64,000 nucleotides of DNA from JBCAXA01 sp038749025 (lineage in GTDB: Bacteria > Pseudomonadota > Gammaproteobacteria > Steroidobacterales > Woeseiaceae), in NCBI GenBank assembly GCA_038749025.1, contig JBCDIL010000003.1, positions 124,001-188,000 on the forward strand, written 5' to 3'. The position numbers and the translations under genes are program-made. Every line of letters begins with the position of its first letter. Within the stretch, counting starts at the first letter, position 1. Below, in pieces: positions 17,172-25,370 of the stretch. The notes below the pieces were generated by a model. The model made no database searches, had not been told where the DNA came from, and was given only the letters and a program-made list of their open reading frames with translations.

Positions 17172-18473
17172 TCAGTCGCCCAAATAATCATCCAAGGTCT
17201 TGTGAAAATGCCGGATGCGAACTTCGAGATCGCCGAGCCACAGCCCTTCGTAGGCGTCGCTGTTCATCCCGGCCTGCACTTTCGGTAGGTTCGAGCCATC
17301 TTGATCGATGACCATGCCTAACGATTTTTCGCCACCGCGCACGTGCTTATGGCGGGGTCGGTACTCGGGCATTTCATCCTCATTGATGATGTACTCGAGC
17401 GTCCACGTATCGAACAGCATCTTGTTCGGGTCGCTCGGATGCGGCCGGTGCCGAAATAGCATCAGGTGATCGGCGTGGGTGTTGAACGTGAGATTCGGAA
17501 ACACGAGGTAGTTGAAGTCGTCGGTAAGCTGGTCGTCATTGAGCTCACTGTAGTCGCGACCTTCAGCGGCTGCGTTCTCGCGTAGGTGCTGTTGCACCGT
17601 CTCCCGAATGCCGTCCACAGGCCCCTGGTACGACGCCGGATCAAGCCCCGCTTCATGCAGCATGAACTTAAGCGGTGGCGGAATCTCGGGTGCCCGTTTA
17701 ATCCGCGGACTGGTCATCCCGAACGGTACCAAGTAGCGCGAGTGACGGTCGTAGCAGTCGATCTGCACGTCCATCTCATTGAGGTACCAGAGGAGCTGCG
17801 GATGGGTTGCCGCAACGTGATAGGTCTCGTTGAACGCATCAACCGACGTTTTCCAGTTGCAATCCCATTCGGCCGTCACGTCGCGGGTCAGCGTCATCCG
17901 CTCGAAGTGGTACGGCTCGAAATGCCCCAGCAACGGCGCCATGTATTCGTCAAACGGCTGAACGTCTTTGTTGAGGCTAAAGAAGACCAGACTGTTCCAA
18001 ACCCGACATGGTAGCTCGACCAAGCCCCGGCACGGCTTACCTTGTGGGAACAACTCGCCGTTCGGGATATTGACGAGCGTGCCGTCGGGCGCGTACTCCC
18101 AACCGTGATAAGAACACTTGAAGGTCTCGACGTTATCGAGCCCTTCTTCGACAAGGCGATTACCGCGATGCAAGCAGACATTCACAAACCCGCGAACGTC
18201 GCCGTTATCTTGGCGAACGAGTATGACCGACTCTTTGCCGATACTGGTGCAAATGAAGTCGCCCGTCTCTTGTAGGTCGTGCGCAAGTCCACCGAGCAGC
18301 CAGACCTTCGTCCACATCTCGGCCCACTCGCGCTGCATAAACGCGTCCGACGTGTACCGCTCTTTCGGGATCATGTCGTAGCCAAAATCCTCCGGCGGCG
18401 TGTGCTCGACCGGGGTCCCATTGGGCAACGGCTCGGCAACGCGCCGGACAGGCTTGTAGCTACGATGGGTCAT
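17172..18473 (-). CDS. Rieske non-haem iron oxygenase, alpha subunit (third)
   Basis: 433 residues from the ATG at 18473, which lies one base after the SDR stop; the 14 extra upstream in-frame residues would overlap the SDR. Rieske ligands are C100xH102 and C120xxH123. The catalytic iron motif is DAFNETYHVAATHP. It is closer in layout to the second Rieske protein (9759-11120) than to the first. It is the third gene of an SDR-SDR-Rieske operon divergent from tetR. The ferredoxin partner is presumably the one at 11164-11499. Confidence 0.92.
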   Translation of the reverse strand: MTHRSYKPVRRVAEPLPNGTPVEHTPPEDFGYDMIPKERYTSDAFMQREWAEMWTKVWLLGGLAHDLQETGDFICTSIGKESVILVRQDNGDVRGFVNVCLHRGNRLVEEGLDNVETFKCSYHGWEYAPDGTLVNIPNGELFPQGKPCRGLVELPCRVWNSLVFFSLNKDVQPFDEYMAPLLGHFEPYHFERMTLTRDVTAEWDCNWKTSVDAFNETYHVAATHPQLLWYLNEMDVQIDCYDRHSRYLVPFGMTSPRIKRAPEIPPPLKFMLHEAGLDPASYQGPVDGIRETVQQHLRENAAAEGRDYSELNDDQLTDDFNYLVFPNLTFNTHADHLMLFRHRPHPSDPNKMLFDTWTLEYIINEDEMPEYRPRHKHVRGGEKSLGMVIDQDGSNLPKVQAGMNSDAYEGLWLGDLEVRIRHFHKTLDDYLGD

Positions 18474-18474
18474 C

Positions 18475-19236
18475 TTAGAACTGGACGCGCTTCGTGAAGC
18501 CGCCATCGACGACAAGGTTCGTTCCGTTGCACCAACTCGCCGCCGGGCTCGATAGAAATACGACGCAGCGGGCGACTTCCTGAGGCTTGCCGAGCCGGCG
18601 GGTCGGATGGTCGCGGATGGTCTTGTCGTAGAACTTCGGGATTGTGTCTTTGATCATGTCCCAGCTACCGCCCGGAAACTCAATCGGGCCCGGCGAGACC
18701 ATGTTGACGCGGATGTCATCGGGCCCGACGAATTGGCCGAGTTGCTTGCCGTAGGTCACGAGCGCCGCCTTCATCGCGTTGTAAGCCTGCGGCCCAGCGA
18801 ACGTCTCAAGCGCAGCCGTGGTGCTGATAAACGTGATCGCACCACCACCCGATTCTTTCATGTGGGGGATCACCGCCTCACAGCCGCGTACGGTACCCAG
18901 TACATCGGCCTCGAAGTTCTTCCACCAGTTCTTCTCGCTGTCCATACCGCCGCCAGCGCTAACGTTAGGGATGAAGAGGTCGACACCGTCCATCTCTTTG
19001 ACCATCTTGTCGATCCACGCGGCATACTCGTCTTTATCGCGAACGTCGCAGACATCGCCATAGACCTGCGCTTTGCGTGTCGAGCATTTTTCGATCGTGT
19101 TCTCGACGTCTTCGATCGAGCGCGAGCACGTCGCAACGTTACAGCCCTCGCTGATTAAGAGCTCCAGAATCTCCCGACCAATGCCCTTGGTCGCACCGGT
19201 AATGATGGCGCATTTGTCTCTGAGACCGAGGTCCAT
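18475..19236 (-). CDS. Short-chain dehydrogenase/reductase
   Basis: 253-residue SDR with TGATKGIG near residue 14 and the catalytic YNAMK near 155. The usual NNAG segment reads PNVSAGGG, a variation seen in divergent SDRs. AGGAGC precedes the ATG by seven bases. It sits between another SDR and the third Rieske gene in one operon (gaps of 11 nt and 1 nt). A dihydrodiol or hydroxy-intermediate dehydrogenase following Rieske hydroxylation is a reasonable inference. Confidence 0.9.
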   Translation of the reverse strand: MDLGLRDKCAIITGATKGIGREILELLISEGCNVATCSRSIEDVENTIEKCSTRKAQVYGDVCDVRDKDEYAAWIDKMVKEMDGVDLFIPNVSAGGGMDSEKNWWKNFEADVLGTVRGCEAVIPHMKESGGGAITFISTTAALETFAGPQAYNAMKAALVTYGKQLGQFVGPDDIRVNMVSPGPIEFPGGSWDMIKDTIPKFYDKTIRDHPTRRLGKPQEVARCVVFLSSPAASWCNGTNLVVDGGFTKRVQF

Positions 19237-19247
19237 AAGTTAAGCTC

Positions 19248-19997
19248 CTACTGCACGAGCAGTGCGTTATCGATAACCATCTCGGCTCCGTTAACGAATC
19301 GCGACTCATCGGAAATTAGGTAAACGACCATATGTGCGACGTCGGCCGGTGCGCCGATACCGACCGGATCGTTGGGGTCGGGCTCAATCCCTAGCGCCTC
19401 GTTCGCCGTCTTGATCATCGGCGTATCGATGGCACCGGCGTGGATCGAGTTAACGCGAATCTTGTCGCCTTGCATCTGGCAGGTGATCGCCAATGACTTG
19501 GTCATGGCACGAACGGCGCCTTTGGCAGCCGAGTAAGCGAAGAACACGGGGTAGCCAAGATGCGATGCCACCGACGACATATTGACGATCGAGCCACCGC
19601 CCGACTCGCGCAATAAGGGCAGTGCGACCTTACAACCGAGGAAAACTCCCTCGGACATCACCGCGTTAACAAAGCGGAATTGATCGAGCGTTGTGTCCTC
19701 AGGCATCGCGATAACGACGACGCCCGCGTTGTTGACCAAGCCGTCGAGGCGACCGTAGGTTTTCTTTGTCGCGCCGATCACCTCCTGCCAACGCGATTCA
19801 TCGCGGACATCGTGCGACAAATAGATCGCGTCATGGCCTTGCCCCGTTAACTGCTCGCGTAACGCTTCGCCTTGCGCGTCGTCGATGTCGGTAAGAACCA
19901 GGCGCGCACCCTCGGCGGCAAGGTACTCCGCATCGGCCCTGCCTAGGCCCGACGCCGCCCCTGTTATGATCACAACCTTGCCGTCCACTCTTCCCAT
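19248..19997 (-). CDS. Short-chain dehydrogenase/reductase (3-alpha/20-beta-HSD-like)
   Basis: 249-residue classical SDR: TGAASGLG near residue 13, NNAGVV near 88, YSAAK near 152. The ATG at 19997 is chosen because a G-rich ribosome-binding site lies just upstream; the longer frame to 20051 would start upstream of the mapped promoter -10. It is the first gene of SDR-SDR-Rieske and divergent from tetR. The family includes hydroxysteroid dehydrogenases, but substrate cannot be assigned. Confidence 0.9.
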   Translation of the reverse strand: MGRVDGKVVIITGAASGLGRADAEYLAAEGARLVLTDIDDAQGEALREQLTGQGHDAIYLSHDVRDESRWQEVIGATKKTYGRLDGLVNNAGVVVIAMPEDTTLDQFRFVNAVMSEGVFLGCKVALPLLRESGGGSIVNMSSVASHLGYPVFFAYSAAKGAVRAMTKSLAITCQMQGDKIRVNSIHAGAIDTPMIKTANEALGIEPDPNDPVGIGAPADVAHMVVYLISDESRFVNGAEMVIDNALLVQ

Positions 19998-20022
19998 GGC
20001 GCACCCCCTGAACAAAGCACGA

Positions 20023-20051
20023 GATATACCAGTCAAGTCAGCCGGTTTCAA
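20023..20051 (-). promoter_or_regulatory. Sigma-70 type promoter of the SDR-SDR-Rieske operon
   Basis: Read on the minus strand, a -35 TTGAAA (20051 to 20046) and a -10 TATATC (20028 to 20023) are separated by exactly 17 nt. Unlike the three palindrome promoters this one has a good -35. On the plus side TTGACT at 20058-20063 could be the -35 of tetR, with only a weak -10. AGTCAA (20031-20036) and TTGACT form a 6-bp inverted repeat across the region. Confidence 0.6.
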
Positions 20052-20067
20052 TCTGCTTTGACTTTTT
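20050..20067. promoter_or_regulatory. Degenerate copy of the shared palindrome in the tetR intergenic region
   Basis: AATCTGCTTTGACTTTTT matches 11 of the 16 specified positions of AAACAGTC-NN-GACTGTTT, seven of eight in the right half. Its edge lies 21 nt from the -10 TATATC of the minus-strand operon, close to the 20-nt spacing of the other sites. It could be a weak site for the same regulator or chance in a T-rich stretch. Confidence 0.35.
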
Positions 20068-20133
20068 TTGGCTGAACCGCGAAGCTAAGGACGACGCAAG
20101 AAGCGTCTGATCGAACTTTCGGGGAATTTCGTC

Positions 20134-20772
20134 ATGGCGGCAAAGCAAGCCAAAGTCGCGCGTAAGGCCGTGCAAAGCACGCAGAGTTGGCAAGCGCAAA
20201 AGAGCGCATCGACGCGTAACCAAATCGTAGAAGCGGCCATCAAAGCGTTCGTCGAACTCGGCTACGCAAATACAACAACAACGCATATCGCCCAGATCGC
20301 GGGATTGTCACGCGGGGCGATGCTGCACCATTTTCCATCGAAGATGGATATCGTCGAGGCGGCCGTGCAGCACCTGCACGACAAACGGCTGACGGCGTTT
20401 CGACGGTCGGTCAGCGAACTGCCAACCGATGCCGACCGCGTCAAGCTGGCGGTTGAGGCCTACTGGCAACACGTGCAACACCCGATGTTCGTCGCGTTTT
20501 TTGAGTTGTCGGTAGCCGCGCGAACCGATGAAGAGCTGCGCAAGATCTTGCGGCCGGTGCAAAAAGAATTCGCCGAATCGTGGTATCGAATGGCCCAGGA
20601 CTTGTTCCCAGAGTGGCAAGGCAAAGAAGACGCCTTCGATCTGGCGCTCGACTTATCGGAGTACATCATGGAAGGCATTGCGGTCAGTTACATGACGCAC
20701 CACTCGCCGAAGCGTGTGGAACGCCTGCTCGAGTACTTAGAAAAGTGCCTGCGGGAGTTACTGAGTGAGTGA
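20134..20772 (+). CDS. TetR-family transcriptional regulator
   Basis: 212-residue regulator with an N-terminal helix-turn-helix at about residues 30-78 (ELGYANTTTTHIAQIAGLSRG then HHFPSK, the classical TetR pattern) and an all-helical ligand domain. It follows a lysine/alanine-rich N-terminal tail. It is divergent from the SDR-SDR-Rieske operon, so local control is very likely. It is also the only regulator inside the 2-22 kb catabolic cluster and hence the prime candidate binder of the repeated palindrome. The ligand is probably a CoA ester or acid of the pathway. Its last 15 bp overlap the convergent CoA-transferase gene. Confidence 0.92.
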   Translation: MAAKQAKVARKAVQSTQSWQAQKSASTRNQIVEAAIKAFVELGYANTTTTHIAQIAGLSRGAMLHHFPSKMDIVEAAVQHLHDKRLTAFRRSVSELPTDADRVKLAVEAYWQHVQHPMFVAFFELSVAARTDEELRKILRPVQKEFAESWYRMAQDLFPEWQGKEDAFDLALDLSEYIMEGIAVSYMTHHSPKRVERLLEYLEKCLRELLSE

Positions 20773-22005
20773 CGCCCACTCTCGCCGCAACCCATCACGA
20801 TAAGTCGGGTCGGCTACGGCAACCAAACGCTCGGCCACCGCTTCTGGGCCGACACCTTTTATGGCCGCTACGCCGTGCTCGGTAATGACGTGCGTCGCTC
20901 GACCTACCGCTAACGTGGGACTGTCATGATTGGCGAGCCGGACGACAATACGCGAAAAACCCTTCGCCAAATTGGCAGCTGGCAAAGCGATGATGCTGCG
21001 GCCATGTTCGGCAAGGCTGGCCGCCGTCGAGTAGTCAGGCAGACCACCGCGACCGCTAACCACGTGTCGACCGATTTGCTCGGCATTGACCGAACCATCG
21101 AGTGCGACCTCAAGCGCACTGTTCATCGCAACGAAATGATCGAGCAACTGCACCCGCGCACGATCGTGAGCGACCTCCACTCGCTCGACGGAGAAACCCT
21201 CGCGTTGATGCAACCAGTCAAACAGCCGCTGCGTCCCGAGCGCCATGCCGTAGGTATGCGGGAAGCTAGGGTCGAGTGCACCGGCATCCGCGAGATCAGC
21301 GATCGCATCGCTAATCATGCCACTGTAGAGCCGCAACCCGCGACGCGATCTGAGGTTCTTAAAGACCGTGCTGGGGATGACACCGATACCCGCCTGGATA
21401 GCATCGCCGTCATCAACGAGACTCGTCACGTAGTCAGCAATCGCCGAACTCGCCGCATCGCCGCGCTCGTCGACGCGGTACTCCATCAGCGGCGCCGAGT
21501 GGGTAACGGCATAGTCGACCTGAGACGTCGCCAGGTCACAGCCGCGAACGGGAATCGGCATCTGCTCGTTAATGAATACGCAAGTGCGCTCGGCAAGCTC
21601 GGCAGCCAGCGGCAACATCTCGCCGCTAACGCCTGTCGACAACGTGGCGTTACTGCGACGGCCGCAATGCAAAAACGCGAGATCGATTTTTGGCAATGCC
21701 TGCAAATAGTCGGGGACTTCGGAGTAGGCCAGCCGCAGCCAATCGGCTTGCCCATTGTCGCGCGCCGGTGCGTACGCGCGTTGCGCCATCGTGTTAACAA
21801 CGAACGAGTCGGCCGCCAAACCGGCAAGATTGACCGTATTGATGCCCGGTATGAAACTCGTAATCAGTCGCACCCCGCGAAGGTGTTCGGGGTTCGCTGC
21901 GAGGTAGTCGGTCAGCGCGCGTGGCTCGGTCGCCATACCGTGTATGAACACGGTCATCCCGGGCTGCAACAGCGCTGCGGCACCGCGGATATCCAGTGCT
22001 TGCAT
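20758..22005 (-). CDS. CoA-transferase / acetyl-CoA hydrolase family protein
   Basis: 415 residues with the two-domain layout of 4-hydroxybutyrate/acetate CoA-transferases: GIGVIPSTVF near residue 205, the SGRGGLPDY glycine-rich loop near 330, and HVITEHGVAAIKG near 375. At the usual catalytic segment (GIHTEM in typical enzymes) it reads LYSGMISD, so the CoA-accepting Glu appears to be missing or moved. Transferase activity is therefore uncertain. It converges with and overlaps tetR by 15 bp and is divergent from the GST at 22067. Confidence 0.8.
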   Translation of the reverse strand: MQALDIRGAAALLQPGMTVFIHGMATEPRALTDYLAANPEHLRGVRLITSFIPGINTVNLAGLAADSFVVNTMAQRAYAPARDNGQADWLRLAYSEVPDYLQALPKIDLAFLHCGRRSNATLSTGVSGEMLPLAAELAERTCVFINEQMPIPVRGCDLATSQVDYAVTHSAPLMEYRVDERGDAASSAIADYVTSLVDDGDAIQAGIGVIPSTVFKNLRSRRGLRLYSGMISDAIADLADAGALDPSFPHTYGMALGTQRLFDWLHQREGFSVERVEVAHDRARVQLLDHFVAMNSALEVALDGSVNAEQIGRHVVSGRGGLPDYSTAASLAEHGRSIIALPAANLAKGFSRIVVRLANHDSPTLAVGRATHVITEHGVAAIKGVGPEAVAERLVAVADPTYRDGLRREWASLTQ

Positions 22006-22066
22006 GCGCTTACCCTGCTACCGATAACCCGAAACGCCCACTCGAACTGCGATTGAGGACAGCCCT

Positions 22067-22981
22067 GTGAACGACTTGATCTTACATCACTTCGACGCCT
22101 CGCCCTTTGCCGAGAAAATTCGGATCATCCTCGGCATCAAGAACGCCACCTGGCAGTCGGTCCAAATACCGATGATCATGCCGAAGCCGGACCTCACCGA
22201 GTTAACCGGCGGCTACCGCAAAACACCGACGTTGCAACGCGGCGCCGACATTTACTGCGACACGTGGCTGATCAGCGACAAACTGGAGGACTGGCTGCCG
22301 CAACCGTCGTTGTTCGCGCCGGGTGAGCGCGGCCGTGCATTGGCGCTTAGCCGCTGGAGCGATAAGAGCTTCTTCGAACCCGGTGCGGCTTTGTCGATGG
22401 GAGAAAACCCGGCGGTACCGGACGTTGTCATTGAAGACCGCAAGGCTTTTTTCAACTTTATGGATTTCAATAAGCTCGACGAGTCGTTACCGGAATCGCG
22501 GCGCCAGTTCCAAGCACACCTTTCGCTGCTAGACGGCGATCTCACCGAGTCTGGCGAGTTCTTATCAGGGGCAGCGCCTGGTTATCACGATGTGCTGGCC
22601 TGGTTTGTTGTCTGGATGGCATTTGGCAATATTCCGAGCGTTTCTGCACTGATGGCGCCGTTTTCGAACGTGCAATCGTGGGCGCAGCGTATGGGCGACA
22701 TCGGCAATGGCAAGGCAGTGGCAGTAGACAGCGCCGATGCTATCGCCGTCGCCAAGGCGGCGACGCCGATCGACGCACCGGGCGTAGGCGACAACCCGCT
22801 AGGACTGACGCTCGGACAGTCGGTCGCGGTCTTTGCCGATGACTACGGGCAAGACCGAATTTGCGGCGAACTCGTGGGACTCACCGCCAAGCAGATAAGC
22901 GTCCGCCGACACGCTGAGCGCGCCGGCGAACTGCATATCCATTTTCCTGCTATTGGCTATCACGTGAGCCCCGACGACTGA
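22067..22981 (+). CDS. Glutathione S-transferase family protein with C-terminal extension
   Basis: 304 residues starting at GTG with GAGGA seven bases upstream. The N-terminal thioredoxin-like GST domain (about 1-80) includes the helix SPFAEKIRIILGIK and KTPTLQ. A helical GST C-domain reaches about residue 215. About 80 further residues, ending HFPAIGYHVSPDD, look like a small beta-rich domain. It is monocistronic and convergent with the diiron-type gene by three bases. Glutathione conjugation or de-etherification are possible roles. Confidence 0.8.
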   Translation: MNDLILHHFDASPFAEKIRIILGIKNATWQSVQIPMIMPKPDLTELTGGYRKTPTLQRGADIYCDTWLISDKLEDWLPQPSLFAPGERGRALALSRWSDKSFFEPGAALSMGENPAVPDVVIEDRKAFFNFMDFNKLDESLPESRRQFQAHLSLLDGDLTESGEFLSGAAPGYHDVLAWFVVWMAFGNIPSVSALMAPFSNVQSWAQRMGDIGNGKAVAVDSADAIAVAKAATPIDAPGVGDNPLGLTLGQSVAVFADDYGQDRICGELVGLTAKQISVRRHAERAGELHIHFPAIGYHVSPDD

Positions 22982-22983
22982 GA

Positions 22984-23688
22984 CTACGCTGCCCTTGCCT
23001 GCTCGACGTGATTGACGGGCGAGGTATAGGCGGAGTCGGCGGAGCGAACCGCATCATCGAGCATCGCCGCGTACAGACGACCTGTCGTGTGGATCGCGTA
23101 CGTTACGGCGGAAAGGTCGGCCTCGGTAACGACAAGCTCAGCGACGTAGCGCTCCATCAACTTGTTGTGATGAACATCGACCGTGGTGTGATCTTGCAGG
23201 AAGGTCGTTGCTGACTCCGGTACACCGATACTGGCGAGCTTCTTCAGCAATTCGCCACCGATCGCCGTTGGCGTGAACTCCAAGAACAACAGATAGCCCA
23301 GATAGCCGATGGGGTTGTGGTTTTGGATTTGGTAAAAGGCGAACGCCACCAAGGCGGTCGTTGCCGGCAGCGGGTACTCGGACGGAATCCTGTCAGTGTC
23401 TTGCCCGGTAATCGCGAGGTCGTTTAGCGCCAACTGATCGTGCCCAATTTCCGAGCTGGCGTGAGCGTAAAAACCCTTAACCATGTCGCGCTGAGCGCCA
23501 CGAAAGTAAACCGTCGCTAACGCTTGAATCTGCGGGTTCTCACGAGCGTGATGGAATATTTGCCGAAGAATCGCTTGGTAATGCGGCAAACCTAACTCAT
23601 CCGCCTGCAGTCGGCGAATAGTGTCGGACTCTAGGAACGTGCCTAGCGCAATTTGGAATTCCTGCATTAAGGTTTGCCACTTATCCAT
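22984..23688 (-). CDS. Haem-oxygenase-like diiron oxidase/oxygenase (HDO-type) protein
   Basis: 234-residue all-helical protein of the iron-containing redox enzyme / TenA-like class. Candidate metal ligands are HHAREN near residue 47, the ExGHD motif in SSEIGHD near 80, LEFTPTAIG near 135 and TVDVHHNKL near 170, a pattern typical of haem-oxygenase-like diiron oxidases such as UndA, CADD and SznF. Its ATG lies inside the end of the upstream GNAT gene (8-nt overlap), with GGAG eight bases before it. The pair is therefore co-translated. It may oxidise the N-acyl product or amino group made by its partner; that is inference. Confidence 0.78.
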   Translation of the reverse strand: MDKWQTLMQEFQIALGTFLESDTIRRLQADELGLPHYQAILRQIFHHARENPQIQALATVYFRGAQRDMVKGFYAHASSEIGHDQLALNDLAITGQDTDRIPSEYPLPATTALVAFAFYQIQNHNPIGYLGYLLFLEFTPTAIGGELLKKLASIGVPESATTFLQDHTTVDVHHNKLMERYVAELVVTEADLSAVTYAIHTTGRLYAAMLDDAVRSADSAYTSPVNHVEQARAA

Positions 23689-24310
23689 GAACGGTTACTC
23701 CTTCGGTTTGTGTGGGTGAGTTAAGGTGAGATTGGTACAGTTTCAGTAAAGGCGAGCGGACCCGGCGCATTTGCTGTACGCCGTGCAGCTCGAAGACCAT
23801 CGAGTAGACGCGCCCGTAATCGACGTGCTCGATCCAGCCAAGGTGCTCGCGGTAGCCGATGCGCTTGTAGAATTCGATCAGGTAGTCGTTGCAGTCGATG
23901 TAATTTTCCTCGATACCGTCGCGAAGACCTTTCCGGTAAGTAGCTGCCGCCAACCGAAACGCGAGTCCTGATGCTCGATATTGGGGTGCGACCATCAGTT
24001 TGTTGGTCACCGATATGACCGCGTGGTCTGCGGTTGAGCGGTTCTGGAGCCCATAGAGCGATAGATACTTGTCGCAATTTCCACGGGCCACATAAATAGA
24101 CTGCAGTGTCCCGATGACGTTGTCGTTGGTTGATGCAGCGAACAAGTCGGCGCTGCGGGTATAGGGATCCGACAGCTCGTTGCCAACATGATTTGCTAAG
24201 CCATCCTCGTCCAAGTGCCGACCCATCTCGAGCACGTACACGTCGTACCAAAATCGCCGACAGCGCCGCGCTGTTAATTCATCGTTGACCAATTCGACGG
24301 TTTGCTTCAT
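23681..24310 (-). CDS. FeeM-like N-acyl amino acid synthase (GNAT-fold acyltransferase)
   Basis: 209 residues from the ATG at 24310 (GGAG six bases upstream). The sequence has the layout of N-acyl amino acid/N-acyltyrosine synthases: RRFWYDVYVLEMGR near residue 20, a substrate strand near 90-105, KLMVAPQYRASGLAFRLA near 115 and YKRIGYREH near 155. These enzymes join a fatty acyl chain from ACP or CoA to an amino acid. It overlaps the diiron-type gene. No NRPS or PKS is nearby, so the two genes may form a minimal natural-product cassette. Confidence 0.72.
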   Translation of the reverse strand: MKQTVELVNDELTARRCRRFWYDVYVLEMGRHLDEDGLANHVGNELSDPYTRSADLFAASTNDNVIGTLQSIYVARGNCDKYLSLYGLQNRSTADHAVISVTNKLMVAPQYRASGLAFRLAAATYRKGLRDGIEENYIDCNDYLIEFYKRIGYREHLGWIEHVDYGRVYSMVFELHGVQQMRRVRSPLLKLYQSHLNSPTQTEGVTVHG

Positions 24311-24416
24311 CGCTGTCTCCATCAGCTGCCTAATCAACTATTGAGTTGCTTTGATGGAATGCTGCGATCAGTGAGAAATTCCCCTCACGCTTTGGCTATT
24401 TTTTTCAAGGATCACG

Positions 24417-25352
24417 ATGGCCCCGGGGTGGACATTGCAGTTTTCTCGACGGAAACTGGCCACAGAAGAACAGCGAAAAACAACAATGCCAAAAACGCTG
24501 CGCCGAACCATTCGGCTTTATGAACTGCGTCCAGCGGCGATTTACCGAATAGTCGTACTCAGCTTGGTACCTATCGGCTTACTGTGGCTCCTTGCCATGG
24601 AAGGATCCGCCGTAACTGAGTTGCTCGGCATTAAACCGACGCTCGAGTCGCTGGCCATCGAGCGACTGATGGTCTTGTCGTACCTTTGCGTTTGGACGGT
24701 TATCTGGCTGCTCTATTTCGGGTCTGGTGCATCGGCTACGTGGCTGCAAACGAAGACACTCCGTCGCCTGCTACGAGAGTCAAGTGAGGAATGGGAAACA
24801 CACCAATGGTCCGACAAGGATTTCTACGAGCACGGCCATTCGTACTACGAAGATATGTCTGCCAGAACACTAACCGCTATCGCCGTGCTCGTCGGTGCTG
24901 CCTTGTTGTGTCTCGCGCAGATTCATGCGATCGCGTTAGCGGATACGCCAGTTCACGCCGATCATTGGCAGAACTTTCTGTTGGCGATGGCAACGATTAC
25001 CGGTGCACTGTCGTTTTGCGGCTTTGTTCTGTCACTAGATCTACTGGATTCGATCTTTATCAATTACAAGTCGGCGGCTTTGGGTAGGCGGCTGCAGCAT
25101 CGCTTTTTCCGCCTGATGACCAATCGGCGCTACCCAGCTCTGATCGCGTTGCTGACGTGCTCAATACTCCTTGTAGCAATGTACGAGCCCTATCTCGCCT
25201 GCATCGTCATGGCGGTCTATTTGATTGTTGGCTACAAGAACTGGTTTCCGTCGTTCGCGACCGGGTCCCGCGCGCGCCTCGAGTCTTTCTGCGTTCTCGT
25301 ATTGCAACTAACGCTCTTGATTACGCCATCGGTCTTGCTAGTGGCCGCCTAA
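24417..25352 (+). CDS. Multi-pass membrane protein of unknown function
   Basis: 311 residues, not recognised. About six or seven hydrophobic segments are visible: near 43-63, 84-106, 151-172, 186-210, 238-272 and 289-311. A charged, acid-rich loop with WSDKDFYEHGHSYYEDMS lies at about 130-150 and contains several His, Asp and Glu that could bind metal. The start at 24417 has AAGGA five bases upstream; an internal ATG at 24486 is the alternative. It is divergent from the GNAT-diiron pair with a 106-nt gap, which may mean a linked role such as export, sensing or immunity. Confidence 0.7.
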   Translation: MAPGWTLQFSRRKLATEEQRKTTMPKTLRRTIRLYELRPAAIYRIVVLSLVPIGLLWLLAMEGSAVTELLGIKPTLESLAIERLMVLSYLCVWTVIWLLYFGSGASATWLQTKTLRRLLRESSEEWETHQWSDKDFYEHGHSYYEDMSARTLTAIAVLVGAALLCLAQIHAIALADTPVHADHWQNFLLAMATITGALSFCGFVLSLDLLDSIFINYKSAALGRRLQHRFFRLMTNRRYPALIALLTCSILLVAMYEPYLACIVMAVYLIVGYKNWFPSFATGSRARLESFCVLVLQLTLLITPSVLLVAA

Positions 25353-25370
25353 CCGGTGGCCGCGACTGCG

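Noticed and set aside
20926..22056. A 376-codon plus-strand open frame
   Set aside because: Antisense shadow of the CoA-transferase-like gene; low-complexity, Arg/His-rich translation with no recognisable domain.
24417..25352. Toxin-antitoxin or bacteriocin-immunity reading of the membrane protein
   Set aside because: It is too large, has no toxin-like partner, and no signal supports it beyond position.
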